The position numbers and the translations under genes were made by a program. The notes under the pieces are model-generated. The model did not search any database, was not told where the DNA came from, and was given only the letters and a program-made list of their open reading frames with translations. A stretch of DNA of 64,000 nucleotides from CAYZJV01 sp049310885 (GTDB lineage Bacteria; Spirochaetota; Spirochaetia; Sphaerochaetales; Sphaerochaetaceae), in NCBI RefSeq assembly GCF_049310885.1, contig NZ_JBMDYO010000010.1, positions 1-64,000 of the forward strand, written 5' to 3'. Shown piece by piece: positions 1-7,696 of this stretch. Each line of letters opens with the position of its first letter. Within the stretch, counting starts at the first letter, position 1.

Positions 1-1
1 C

Positions 2-133
2 GTCACGCCACAAGGGCTCTTCTTGGCAGGTAACGCCCGAGGGTACCGCTGGGGAGGCCTTTTACGTTACGTTCACAACCTAAACCACACAAAACAGGGA
101 GAAGACTCAACCGTAAGATTGATTCCATTGTGA
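2..133 (+). CDS. 3' end of an unidentified gene entering from the left
   Basis: An open frame comes in from the window edge and stops at 131-133, giving 43 residues that include GLFLAGNARGYRWGG. The GLFLAGN stretch faintly recalls the C-terminal FAD-binding segment of fumarate-reductase-like flavoproteins, but it is too short to assign and I claim no function. It could be a phage gene end, a frame-shifted remnant or chance. No start is visible because the frame begins outside the window. Confidence 0.25.
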   Translation, partial: VTPQGLFLAGNARGYRWGGLLRYVHNLNHTKQGEDSTVRLIPL

Positions 134-293
134 GGACTAGGCGAGCAAGGTGCTGTGCCTTTAGCACAGGGTGCATGAACTGCGCTGGAATGTTCACGAT
201 ATGCATGAAACCCAATCGTTAAAATATCAGAAAATAACAGTTGTGCTCAGTTTGCTTTTCACGCTACTGTACACTCAGACAAGTCCATAAAGA

Positions 294-323
294 GCTCGGG
301 AATTCCTCCCGGGCTTTCTTTTT
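294..323 (+). terminator. Rho-independent terminator
   Basis: An 8-bp GC-rich stem (294-301 with 307-314, one G-T pair) with a 5-nt loop is followed by TTTCTTTTT. It would end transcription entering from the left, just before the duplicated HNH start. Confidence 0.7.
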
Positions 324-341
324 GCCCGAAGGAGATCAGTG

Positions 342-374
342 CATGCCCTACAAGCCCAAGCGACCGTGCAGCCA
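342..374 (+). repeat. 33-bp direct repeat, left copy (duplicated 5' end of the HNH gene)
   Basis: These 33 bases are identical to 1043-1075, the start of the HNH gene. Here the frame (ATG at 343, with a Shine-Dalgarno GGAG just upstream) reads 10 or 11 codons of the HNH protein and then diverges to a stop at 382-384. It marks the former start of the HNH gene before about 670 bp carrying a membrane-protein gene was inserted. Confidence 0.85.
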
Positions 375-421
375 GTGGAGTTAAGAATTGCCCGAAAACA
401 TATTCTTGAGTACTTTTGCGT

Positions 422-452
422 TTGAACTATCAGCACGAAGATTCTGTATGAT
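422..452 (+). promoter_or_regulatory. possible promoter of the membrane cargo gene
   Basis: TTGAAC (422-427) and TATGAT (447-452) resemble -35 and -10 boxes, but the 19-bp spacer is long. They lie about 55 bp before the ATG at 506 inside the inserted segment. A private promoter would fit a cargo gene placed right after a terminator. Weak evidence. Confidence 0.3.
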
Positions 453-505
453 GGTGTGTCGGAGAATTTGTTCGAATTCCGTACACGTGAGATTAGGGAG
501 GAATC

Positions 506-1012
506 ATGAGAAAACTTGCTGTCGGAGCTAGCGTTTTATCTATTATTCTTTTAGTACTCAATGTGGTCCTTTATAACAACATTCCACAAGTTATTCCTGT
601 GTTGAGAGGAGTCGAGGCAGGGAAGACTTTTCTCCTGAGCATACGCATACTCGTTATCAACATCCTTACCCTTGCTGCCTTCCTGATTCTCTCAAAGAGC
701 ATACACCGCTCTCAACGAGATAATGAACTGAATTCCTACGGTTCATGGATATTGATCTTCATCATGGTCAAGATGCTCTCGGAATTCACGGGCTTGTTTT
801 ATGAGGGTTTCTTGATCCTCCAGATGTCCCTCCTGTTAGCGGGAGTCGTGCTACTGTTGTTATACGGTTTGTTTCGACACAGATATCTGATCAGCAAGGA
901 ATTTTGGAAACCAGTAAAGTTCATCGCATCAGAAAAAATCATCCTTGCGATACTCCTTATCGTATACATTGCTGTGAATATCCCTGTGATATCCATTATC
1001 CCTAGCCAATAA
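506..1012 (+). CDS. Small integral membrane protein, prophage cargo
   Basis: The 168-residue protein is very hydrophobic, with about four or five membrane spans (near 5-25, 45-62, 82-96, 105-125 and 143-165) separated by short charged loops. I recognise no family. The start follows AGGGAGG at ideal spacing. The gene lies alone between two copies of a 33-bp repeat copied from the 5' end of the next gene and is AT-richer than the phage genes around it, so it looks like late-acquired cargo. Such cargo often serves the lysogen, for example in superinfection exclusion, but nothing in the sequence shows that. Confidence 0.8.
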   Translation: MRKLAVGASVLSIILLVLNVVLYNNIPQVIPVLRGVEAGKTFLLSIRILVINILTLAAFLILSKSIHRSQRDNELNSYGSWILIFIMVKMLSEFTGLFYEGFLILQMSLLLAGVVLLLLYGLFRHRYLISKEFWKPVKFIASEKIILAILLIVYIAVNIPVISIIPSQ

Positions 1013-1042
1013 GAACTGTTTCATTTCCACAGGAGAACCTCT

Positions 1043-1075
1043 CATGCCCTACAAGCCCAAGCGACCGTGCAGCCA
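1043..1075 (+). repeat. 33-bp direct repeat, right copy
   Basis: This copy covers the base before the ATG and the first 32 bases of the intact HNH gene. The left copy at 342-374 is identical. The two copies bracket a 668-bp segment that carries the membrane-protein gene. Confidence 0.85.
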
Positions 1076-1400
1076 TCCGGGTTGCCCACGACTCACCGAA
1101 GGTCGGTACTGTGAGGAGCATGCGAAAGAGGCTGCAAAGACCTACGAACGCAACCAGCGGGATCCCGGCACCCACAAGCGCTACGGCTCCTCCTGGAGAA
1201 AAGCTCGCAGTAAGTTCCTCGCCGAGCATCCATTCTGCGAGCTGTGTCGCAGGCAGGGAAGACTTACACGAGCGACGGTTGCCCATCACATCAAGGCCAC
1301 TAGATATGGTGGTACTGATGACGAGGAGAACCTTATGGCACTATGTAACAGGTGCCACTCGGCCCTCCACGGGCGTCAAAAGGACCGATGGAAAGGTTAA
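1044..1400 (+). CDS. HNH endonuclease, phage packaging type
   Basis: The 118-residue protein has the HNH layout seen beside phage terminases. An N-terminal pair of Cys/His motifs (CSHPGC, YCEEH) is followed by CELC, the AHH catalytic pair near 80-82, the Asn of EENL and the closing CNRCH. In HK97-like phages such a nuclease works with the terminase in DNA packaging. The next gene is the small terminase, which supports that role. The start follows AGGAG. Its first 11 codons are duplicated at 343. A non-packaging homing HNH is less likely given size and position. Confidence 0.88.
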   Translation: MPYKPKRPCSHPGCPRLTEGRYCEEHAKEAAKTYERNQRDPGTHKRYGSSWRKARSKFLAEHPFCELCRRQGRLTRATVAHHIKATRYGGTDDEENLMALCNRCHSALHGRQKDRWKG

Positions 1401-1542
1401 AAGGTTACTACTGGTGGTGTACCCCCTAGGGGATTGTCAATCTCTACACCATATGTAGCGTACAACGGGCAGGGGCAATCACGCGTAAAAATTGGAATTC
1501 AAACGGGGGATTGACCCCCTCATCATACGAAGGCGGTGCAAC
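1401..1542 (+). other. Intergenic spacer between HNH and small terminase
   Basis: I see no gene here. An upstream in-frame start at 1492 would extend the terminase by 17 residues, but the family-like N-terminus begins at 1543. Packaging sites often lie near the small terminase gene, but I cannot point to one. Confidence 0.4.
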
Positions 1543-2082
1543 ATGGCAAAAGACGGTACCAACCGTGGTGGTGCCCGCGTCGGTGCAGGGCGCAAACCCA
1601 AGGCTCTCTCAGAGAAAATCCACGAAGGCAGAGCTGCCAGCGTGGTGCAACAGCCTGAGGCTGCCGAGCTCGAAGGCGCGGATATGCCACCGGTAAAGTA
1701 TTACATGACAGTCACTCAGAAGAGTGGCATTGAACTCGATGCCGCAGAGGTCTTCCAGGAGACATGGGATTGGCTCAAGACCAGACGCTGTGAGAATTTA
1801 GTCAGCAGCCAGATCATCCACCAGTACGCGATGGCAGTGGCCAGGTGGATCCAGTGCGAGATGGCAGTCAGCGAGTACGGATTCCTCGCAAAGCACCCTA
1901 CCACCGGTGCTGCGATCGCTTCTCCGTACGTGGCGATGAGCCGTGAATACATGAAACAGGTGAACCAGATATGGTACCAGATCTTCCAGATCGTGAAGGA
2001 GAACAATGCCACCTCATACCAAGGAGCAAATCCTCAGGACGACCTGATGGAACGGCTGCTCACTTCCAGGCGCAGCCGCTAG
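1543..2082 (+). CDS. terS: Phage terminase small subunit, P27 family
   Basis: This 179-residue protein opens with the GGARVGAGRK motif typical of P27-type small terminase subunits, which recognise phage DNA and hand it to the large-subunit motor. I chose the ATG at 1543 because the family N-terminus begins there and GAAGG precedes it. The middle is helical. The large subunit lies 6.3 kb downstream with metabolic, lysis and modification genes in between, whereas the two subunits are usually adjacent. Confidence 0.85.
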   Translation: MAKDGTNRGGARVGAGRKPKALSEKIHEGRAASVVQQPEAAELEGADMPPVKYYMTVTQKSGIELDAAEVFQETWDWLKTRRCENLVSSQIIHQYAMAVARWIQCEMAVSEYGFLAKHPTTGAAIASPYVAMSREYMKQVNQIWYQIFQIVKENNATSYQGANPQDDLMERLLTSRRSR

Positions 2083-2110
2083 GAAATCAAACAATCAAAG
2101 GAATTCAAAC

Positions 2111-3274
2111 ATGAAAAACCACCTCACATCCGAGAGTGTCTGCTGCGGACATCCAGATAAGCTATGCGACTACATCGCCGACTCGATACTCGATGCCTGC
2201 CTCAGCAGCGATGCATATTCGCGCGTGGCCTGCGAGGTCATGGCGACCAAGGGCCGGATCATCGTCGCCGGAGAGATCACCAGCCGCACCAAGGTCAACA
2301 TACGCCAAACCGTACGGACCGCCCTTGCAGAGTGTGGCTACAACCCCAAGGAATTCACCATCAGCGTATTCCTCCACAACCAGAGTTCGGATATTGCAGG
2401 CGGCGTCGATACCGCCCTGGAGATCAGGGATGCCGAGGGTAAAGTGGATGAATTGGGAGCCGGGGACCAGGGGACGGTGTACGGCTATGCAACCGATGAG
2501 ACACCCACCTGCATTCCTCTGCCGCTTGAGCTCTCCCACCGCATCTGCAGCATCCTGGACACGTGCAGGAAGAACGGAACCATCATGGGAATCCGCAGCG
2601 ACGGCAAGGCACAGGTATCGGTGGAGTACGAGAATGACAAGCCCGTCAGGGTGTCCGCCGTCATCGTCTCGGTCCAGCATGAGCGGGACAAGGACCTGCA
2701 AACACTTAGGGAAGAGATCATTGAGAAGGTGCTCAAGCCTGCCTTCATTCACTTCCCCATCGATGCACACACCCGTATCCTCATCAACCCATCCGGCCGT
2801 TTCGTTGAGGGCGGACCTGCCGCCGACACCGGCCTGACAGGTCGCAAGATCATGGTGGACACCTACGGGGGCCTGGCACTCCACGGAGGTGGCGCCTTCA
2901 GCGGCAAGGATGCGACCAAGGTGGACCGAAGCGGGGCTTACATGGCGCGCATGATCGCCAAGAACATCGTGGCAGCAGAGTTGGCCAGTAGATGTGAAGT
3001 CGCCATCTCGTATGCCATCGGTAAGGCCGAACCGGTTGCGGTAAATGTACACACCTTCGCTACCGGCAAAGTGGATGATGAGCAGCTCGCCAAGGCTGTT
3101 CGCACGATCTTCAGTCTTAAGCCAAGCGACATCATCGATCAGCTGGGACTACGTAGTCCTGTATACAACCTCACCTCCTGCTATGGCCATTTCGGTAATG
3201 CGCTGTTTGCATGGGAACAGGTGAGCGAGCGGTATATAGAGGCGCTCAAGGGAGAACTGGATCATGACCATTGA
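2111..3274 (+). CDS. metK: S-adenosylmethionine synthetase (phage-borne)
   Basis: The 387-residue protein has the normal MetK length and motifs: ESVCCGHPDKLCD at the N-terminus, GAGDQGTVYGYA in the middle, GGGAFSGKD for phosphate binding and a C-terminal SYAIGKAEP. It would make AdoMet from methionine and ATP. Its stop overlaps the start of a ParB-like fragment, and a DNA methyltransferase follows one gene later. The sensible reading is AdoMet supply for phage DNA methylation. Codon use matches the phage genes, so this is not the housekeeping copy. Confidence 0.95.
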   Translation: MKNHLTSESVCCGHPDKLCDYIADSILDACLSSDAYSRVACEVMATKGRIIVAGEITSRTKVNIRQTVRTALAECGYNPKEFTISVFLHNQSSDIAGGVDTALEIRDAEGKVDELGAGDQGTVYGYATDETPTCIPLPLELSHRICSILDTCRKNGTIMGIRSDGKAQVSVEYENDKPVRVSAVIVSVQHERDKDLQTLREEIIEKVLKPAFIHFPIDAHTRILINPSGRFVEGGPAADTGLTGRKIMVDTYGGLALHGGGAFSGKDATKVDRSGAYMARMIAKNIVAAELASRCEVAISYAIGKAEPVAVNVHTFATGKVDDEQLAKAVRTIFSLKPSDIIDQLGLRSPVYNLTSCYGHFGNALFAWEQVSERYIEALKGELDHDH

Positions 3275-3371
3275 ACAGAAACACATCGATGAGCTGCTGC
3301 CTGCAGACTACAACCAACGCAGGAAACAAGAGAACAAAGAGGAAGAACATGCGCATAGATTTCAGCTGTGA
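3264..3371 (+). pseudogene. Stranded 5' end of the ParB-methyltransferase gene
   Basis: From an ATG at 3264, overlapping the metK stop, 35 codons are open. The first 20 resemble the start of the ParB-methyltransferase at 3954: M-I, L, PA, YN and RK are shared. This looks like the original start of the gene, cut at the conserved YN-RK motif by insertion of the HNH gene. The DNA of the two copies is diverged, so this is not a simple recent duplication. Confidence 0.6.
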
Positions 3372-3957
3372 AACCTGTGGCAAATCCAGCTCGAGAAAGT
3401 ATGCGCAAGGAAGAATACCTTCTCACTTTTTTTGCTCGGTCCAATGCCAGAATGAATGGCAGAAGACAAGAGAAGACATCATTCAAAAGAATAAAGATCC
3501 TGAATTTCGGAAAAAGGTGAGCTCCGGGCTTAAGCGGAGGAAGCTGAAACTTGGAGACAGTTACCATTCCATGGAAACAAAACGGAAAATTGGTAGAGCC
3601 ACACTCCTGCACTGGGAGAATTATGATGATGCCACAAAAATTCGGCTTCTTGACATCCTTCGCTCGAATGCGAGGCATAAGAAAACACACGGTCCTTACG
3701 ACTATGATTGGCAAAAACTCAGTTCCGAATTGCGGAGAGGTTCCTCATGCATCCGATGCGGAGGCTCTGAGAACTTATGTGTACATCATATTGTTCCAGT
3801 TTCCGAATCAGGAACGAGGGAAAAAGCAAACCTAGTAGTTCTCTGTGACTCGTGTCATGGAATTGTCGACCAACAGCAGAAGAAACTAGTCACACTATTA
3901 GGTGATTGGGAAGTCGTTCATTTACTCGTTGCAGAAAGGTTGGGGAAAATAATATGA
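3349..3957 (+). CDS. HNH homing-type endonuclease inserted before the methyltransferase
   Basis: The 202-residue protein starts at ATG 3349 behind AAAGAGG; an in-frame upstream extension to 3271 lacks a good ribosome site. The N-terminus carries zinc-binding pairs (CETCGKS, CSVQC). A basic linker with KKVSSGLKRRK-type repeats, as in DNA-binding modules of mobile endonucleases, follows. The C-terminal HNH domain has CIRCGG, VHHI, the Asn in KANL and CDSCH. Its codon use is AT-richer than its neighbours. It has split the 5' end of the ParB-methyltransferase gene and ends in an ATGA overlap with the rebuilt start of that gene. A free-standing homing endonuclease is the best reading. Confidence 0.82.
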   Translation: MRIDFSCETCGKSSSRKYAQGRIPSHFFCSVQCQNEWQKTREDIIQKNKDPEFRKKVSSGLKRRKLKLGDSYHSMETKRKIGRATLLHWENYDDATKIRLLDILRSNARHKKTHGPYDYDWQKLSSELRRGSSCIRCGGSENLCVHHIVPVSESGTREKANLVVLCDSCHGIVDQQQKKLVTLLGDWEVVHLLVAERLGKII

Positions 3958-5201
3958 GAATCCAAAAGATGAGACTGTCGGATCTGAATCCGGCGACATA
4001 CAACCCACGTAAAGCGCTCAAGAGTGGGGATCCCGAGTATGAGAAGCTCAAACGATCGCTCGAGCAGTTCGGCTATGTCGAACTTATCGTAGTCAACATC
4101 GCCAACGACAACACTGTCATATCCGGCCACCAACGGCTGAATGTCCTCAAGGACATGGGAGTAGCCGAAGAGGACTGCATTTTAGTCGAATTAGATACCG
4201 ACAAAGAGAAAGCCCTAAATATCGCCATGAACAAGATCAGCGGCGAGTGGGACAAGGACAAGCTAGCCTTGCTCATCACTGAGTTGCAGGGCGAGGATTT
4301 CGACATCTCGCTCACCGGTTTCGACCCGGCTGAGATTGACGACCTGTTCAAGGATGCTCTTGCCGACGGGGTGCATGACGATGATTTTGATGTGAATGCC
4401 GAGCTCGAGAAGCCTGCGATCACCAAAACTGGGGACCTGTGGAAACTGGGAAGACACCGCTTGGTATGCGGAGATAGCACCAAAGCCGAGACATTTGAGC
4501 TGCTCATGGCAGGATCCAAAGCGAACCTGGTGGTCACCGATCCCCCCTACAACGTCAACTACGAGGGCACAGCGGGCAAGATCAAGAATGATAACATGGG
4601 TAACGATGCCTTCGCCCAGTTCCTGCTCGATGCCTTCACCAACACTGCCTCCCACATGGCCGACGATGCCTCCATCTACGTCTTCCATGCTGATACCGAG
4701 GGGCTGAACTTCCGTAAGGCTTTCAGCGAGGCAGGCTTCTACCTGTCGGGCACCTGCATCTGGAAGAAACAGTCGCTGGTGCTTGGACGCTCACCGTATC
4801 AGTGGCAGCACGAACCGGTGCTCTTCGGGTGGAAGAAGAAGGGCAAGCACCAGTGGTACACCGGACGCAAGGAATCGACCATCTGGGAATTCGACAAGCC
4901 AAAGAAAAATGGCGAGCATCCTACGATGAAACCGGTGGCCCTCCTTGCCTACCCGATCATGAACTCCTCGATGAGCAACACGCTGGTGCTCGATCCGTTC
5001 GGTGGCAGCGGCAGTACGCTAGTCGCCTGCGAGCAGACCGAACGGAGCTGTGCCACCATCGAGCTGGATGAGAAGTATTGCGACGTCATCGTCAAACGCT
5101 ATATCGAACTCACCGGTTCCTCAGCTGATGTCACCGTGCAGCGCGACGGATTGGATTACTCCTACGAGGAAGTCTCCTCCCTGGAGGCAACTGATGGATG
5201 A
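3954..5201 (+). CDS. ParB-like nuclease domain fused to DNA N4/N6 methyltransferase
   Basis: The 415-residue protein begins with a ParB/sulfiredoxin-type domain (about 1-100; YNPRK and ISGHQR motifs). After an acidic linker comes a methyltransferase: GDLWKLGRHRLVCGDS, the catalytic DPPY at 196-199, and PFGGSGST for AdoMet binding near the C-terminus. Such fusions are common in phages and methylate adenine N6 or cytosine N4, often against host restriction. The start at 3954 overlaps the HNH stop (ATGA); starting at 3906 would add 16 residues unlike the family. MetK upstream can supply its cofactor. The site methylated cannot be read from the sequence. Confidence 0.93.
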   Translation: MRIQKMRLSDLNPATYNPRKALKSGDPEYEKLKRSLEQFGYVELIVVNIANDNTVISGHQRLNVLKDMGVAEEDCILVELDTDKEKALNIAMNKISGEWDKDKLALLITELQGEDFDISLTGFDPAEIDDLFKDALADGVHDDDFDVNAELEKPAITKTGDLWKLGRHRLVCGDSTKAETFELLMAGSKANLVVTDPPYNVNYEGTAGKIKNDNMGNDAFAQFLLDAFTNTASHMADDASIYVFHADTEGLNFRKAFSEAGFYLSGTCIWKKQSLVLGRSPYQWQHEPVLFGWKKKGKHQWYTGRKESTIWEFDKPKKNGEHPTMKPVALLAYPIMNSSMSNTLVLDPFGGSGSTLVACEQTERSCATIELDEKYCDVIVKRYIELTGSSADVTVQRDGLDYSYEEVSSLEATDG

Positions 5202-5499
5202 GCTGACCCTGATCACTACGCTCGCGGTATGCCTGTTCGGTTCGGGAGGTATCGTATTGTGGCTGCTGAACCGACTGGCAAAGAAAAGTGATGACCGTCA
5301 CCTCTATGCGAAGGACCTCAAGGAGATCAAGACCACCATCACCAGAGTCCAAATGGGTCTGGTCATGGCACTGGAGAATGACAAGGTCATCTTCAAGTCG
5401 CTGAGGACCCACGAGATCAACGGGGAGAGCGAGGAGCAGGAAAAGAAAATGGACGATTACTTTTTGTCACTGCTTGGCAGCAAGGGGGAACATACATGA
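5194..5499 (+). CDS. Small phage membrane protein (lysis cassette, holin or XhlA-like)
   Basis: The 101-residue protein has one N-terminal membrane span (about 5-26) followed by a charged helical tail containing DLKEIKTTITRVQ. This layout recalls haemolysin XhlA-type lysis accessory proteins, but the match is to shape rather than motif. The ATG overlaps the methyltransferase stop, and the gene overlaps the next membrane-protein gene by 4 bp. The position just before the spanins suggests a role in host lysis. Confidence 0.65.
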   Translation: MDELTLITTLAVCLFGSGGIVLWLLNRLAKKSDDRHLYAKDLKEIKTTITRVQMGLVMALENDKVIFKSLRTHEINGESEEQEKKMDDYFLSLLGSKGEHT

Positions 5500-5807
5500 T
5501 CCTCAGTGCCATATTACTTACCTTCGCCGCGTTCCTAGGGCTGGTGATGGAACTGTACAAGAAGAGCGTTCGTCGTGACAGGGCAAGCGAGAACGAGATC
5601 AAGCTGGTCGCCCTCGCCTGCTCGGCAGCTCTCGCGTACGTGACCTACCAAGTAGTACCGGCAGCTACACCGACTGGGGAGCTGAACAGTACACCCTATC
5701 TGGTGGTCCTGTACACGATAGCGATCTACCTGCTGCAGCTTCCTGCGTGCATGGCGTTCTGGAAACCACTGGTCAAAAAATTCATGGAGAGTAAAGTCGA
5801 TGAATGA
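5496..5807 (+). CDS. Candidate holin
   Basis: The 103-residue protein has three probable membrane spans (about 2-20, 36-54 and 66-86) with a basic loop after the first, the size and topology of a class I holin. It lies between a one-span membrane protein and the spanin pair, with overlapping starts and stops. I recognise no specific holin family. No endolysin gene is visible nearby, so the muralytic enzyme must lie outside the window or has been lost. Confidence 0.6.
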   Translation: MILSAILLTFAAFLGLVMELYKKSVRRDRASENEIKLVALACSAALAYVTYQVVPAATPTGELNSTPYLVVLYTIAIYLLQLPACMAFWKPLVKKFMESKVDE

Positions 5808-6090
5808 AATCATGCAGATGCTCATCCTCATCATCCTGGGGTTGTTGGGGATCACCCGCTATCAAGCACACAAGACCAAGGACCTGAAAAAGGATATCCA
5901 ACAAGAGCGGGAAACGGTAAAGAAACGAGAACAGCAATTGGAGAAGATCGATGAAGTACAGCAGAAGATCACCACCATCGCCCAAGAAAAACCTCCTGAA
6001 ACGATCGAACCTCCTGCAAGCGGTGATACTGCTGGTCGTCTTGATCGTCTTAATCGGCTGCACAAGCGTGCCAACGGTGGAGGAGAATGA
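5800..6090 (+). CDS. Inner-membrane spanin (Rz-like)
   Basis: The 96-residue protein has one N-terminal membrane anchor (about 4-20) followed by a long charged coiled coil (KDLKKDIQQERETVKKREQQ), the layout of an i-spanin. Its 3' half contains the start of a lipoprotein gene in the +1 frame, the classic Rz/Rz1 arrangement. With its partner it would join the inner and outer membranes at the end of lysis, which only makes sense in a host with an outer membrane. Assigned from architecture, since spanins share little sequence. Confidence 0.75.
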   Translation: MNEIMQMLILIILGLLGITRYQAHKTKDLKKDIQQERETVKKREQQLEKIDEVQQKITTIAQEKPPETIEPPASGDTAGRLDRLNRLHKRANGGGE

Positions 6091-6313
6091 CCCGTATCGC
6101 CAGATCTTGGTCTCGATGGCTCCCGAAGCTCCACCGATCCCGGTTTTTCCTACCCTGAGTTGGTCATACGAGAACAGTTTGTACTGCATAGAAGAGGCGG
6201 ATGCGGATGCGCTTCTGGACTACGGGGAGAACGAACTTCCGCTGTTTGCCCACCGCTATGGTCAGTACGTGCGCCAGATGCGCCTCATTTTGGATGCGTT
6301 GGCGAAACCCTGA
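5951..6313 (+). CDS. Outer-membrane spanin lipoprotein (Rz1-like), overlapping the i-spanin
   Basis: The frame is +1 relative to the i-spanin and starts inside it. The 120-residue product has a basic start, a hydrophobic stretch ending in the lipobox LIGC (Cys near 37), and a proline-rich segment PEAPPIPVFP, all features of o-spanins. After signal peptidase II cleavage the lipoprotein would sit in the outer membrane and bind the i-spanin coiled coil. It is longer than lambda Rz1 because a C-terminal domain extends beyond the overlap. Weak GGAG precedes the start. Confidence 0.75.
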   Translation: MKYSRRSPPSPKKNLLKRSNLLQAVILLVVLIVLIGCTSVPTVEENDPYRQILVSMAPEAPPIPVFPTLSWSYENSLYCIEEADADALLDYGENELPLFAHRYGQYVRQMRLILDALAKP

Positions 6314-6376
6314 ATCATTGTACTTGCTATTCATGCAAAGCTGAGCGATCAATGCACACTGACAGGGAGGATACAT

Positions 6377-6616
6377 ATGGATGAGATGAACCGTAAGAGA
6401 GTCGAGGTCCTCAAAAAGCAATACCCAAGCGGGTGTACCGTCGAGCTGGTGAGCATGGATGATGAGTACGCACCGCCGGCGGGCACCAAGGGGACAGTGG
6501 CCCATGTGGACGACATTGGAACCATCCACATTGCATGGGAAACCGGCTCGACTTTGGGAGTGGTACCGGGGGTCGACATGGTGAGACGCCTGGACGAAGA
6601 AATACCTGCAAAATAG
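6377..6616 (+). CDS. DUF4314 family phage protein
   Basis: The 79-residue protein matches the DUF4314 pattern: a helical start (NRKRVEVLKKQYP), then a small beta domain with VELVSMDD, APPAGTKGTV, an aspartate-rich turn, and WETGSTL near the end. The fold may resemble an SH3-like barrel, but function is unknown. The start follows AGGGAGG. It is the first gene of a small-gene cassette with an amidoligase and a gamma-glutamylcyclotransferase, genes that recur together in phages. Confidence 0.8.
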   Translation: MDEMNRKRVEVLKKQYPSGCTVELVSMDDEYAPPAGTKGTVAHVDDIGTIHIAWETGSTLGVVPGVDMVRRLDEEIPAK

Positions 6617-6709
6617 TGTATCTTATTTGCATATATACACTTGCTATATATCCCTCTTTGAGTGATTACTACAGTACGAAGAAAAACACACCAAAGAGAG
6701 GTAGACGGC

Positions 6710-7615
6710 ATGGAAAAGACAACACGGTTCGGAATCGAGGTAGAGATGACAGGCATCACCCGCAAGGACGCAGCCCAGGCTGCCCAGACGGTCCTCGGTG
6801 GCACTCTAGCCTACGGTGGCTCCTACTACGACACCTACGAACTGAAGACCTTCGATGGCCGCACATGGAGGTTCACCTACGACGGATCCATTCGATGCGA
6901 GACCAAGAGAAACGGAATCAGGGAAACCGCCACAAGGCTTTACAGCGTCGAGCTGGTCAGCCCGATTCTCACCTACGAAGCGGACATCGAGAACCTGCAG
7001 GAGGTGATCAGGGCGCTCAGAAAGGCCGGAGCCTTCACCAACAGCTCATGCGGCATCCACATCCACCTCGACGGGCAGGACCACACACCGCGCTCGATCA
7101 GAAACTTCGTGAACATCATCTACGCCCGAAACGACCTGTTCTATAAAGCCCTTGGCATTGAAGCCCAGCGGGCACGGTATTGCAAGAGGATGGACGAACA
7201 CCTTGTGGCAACCATGAACCGCCAAAAGCCCACCACCTTCGCTAAGATCGAGAGCATCTGGTACGAAGGCTACCGGGGAAACCGGGACGCACACTACCAC
7301 GAAAGCCGCTACCATTTCTTGAACCTGCACTCTTTCTTCCACGGCCACAAGACCGTCGAGCTACGCGGTTTCAACAGCACCCTCCATGCCGGAGAGGTCA
7401 GAAGCTACATCGTCCTTGCCCTTGCGCTGAACACCCAAGCGCTCTCCCAAAGCTCGGCGAGCACCAAGAAGCCCCAAGCCGAGAACGAGAAGTTCGCGAT
7501 GCGCACCTACCTCAACCGCATCGGCTTCATCGGCGACGAGTTCAAGGCTTGCCGCGAGCACCTGACTAAGCGCCTTAGCGGATCAGCCGCATGGAGACGG
7601 CGTGTTGCCGCCTGA
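6710..7615 (+). CDS. Putative amidoligase (glutamine-synthetase/COOH-NH2 ligase fold)
   Basis: The 301-residue protein begins TTRFGIEVEMTGI, the RFGIEVE signature of the phage amidoligase family, and continues with DGSI, ELVSPIL, the CGIHIH metal-binding motif and a late ELRGFNSTLH. These enzymes have the glutamine-synthetase fold and are predicted to use ATP to form amide bonds between carboxyl and amino groups, possibly on a peptide. I chose the ATG at 6710, behind AGAGAGG, because the family starts there. The cyclotransferase downstream is a known companion. Substrate unknown. Confidence 0.85.
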   Translation: MEKTTRFGIEVEMTGITRKDAAQAAQTVLGGTLAYGGSYYDTYELKTFDGRTWRFTYDGSIRCETKRNGIRETATRLYSVELVSPILTYEADIENLQEVIRALRKAGAFTNSSCGIHIHLDGQDHTPRSIRNFVNIIYARNDLFYKALGIEAQRARYCKRMDEHLVATMNRQKPTTFAKIESIWYEGYRGNRDAHYHESRYHFLNLHSFFHGHKTVELRGFNSTLHAGEVRSYIVLALALNTQALSQSSASTKKPQAENEKFAMRTYLNRIGFIGDEFKACREHLTKRLSGSAAWRRRVAA

Positions 7616-7696
7616 AGGGGCAACCTGATGAGACCTTGAGGGCGGGACGACCGCCCTTTCAGGTGGTAGAAGACCAAGTGAAGGAGTAAAGCAACG

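Noticed and set aside
3..215. 70-codon minus-strand frame at the window start
   Set aside because: No ribosome site, Cys/Arg-rich odd composition, and it opposes a better open frame.
2162..3052. 296-codon antisense frame over metK
   Set aside because: Shadow of metK, which is certain from its motifs.
6535..7146. 203-codon frame over DUF4314 end and amidoligase start
   Set aside because: Arg/His/Gly-rich shadow of the amidoligase in another frame.
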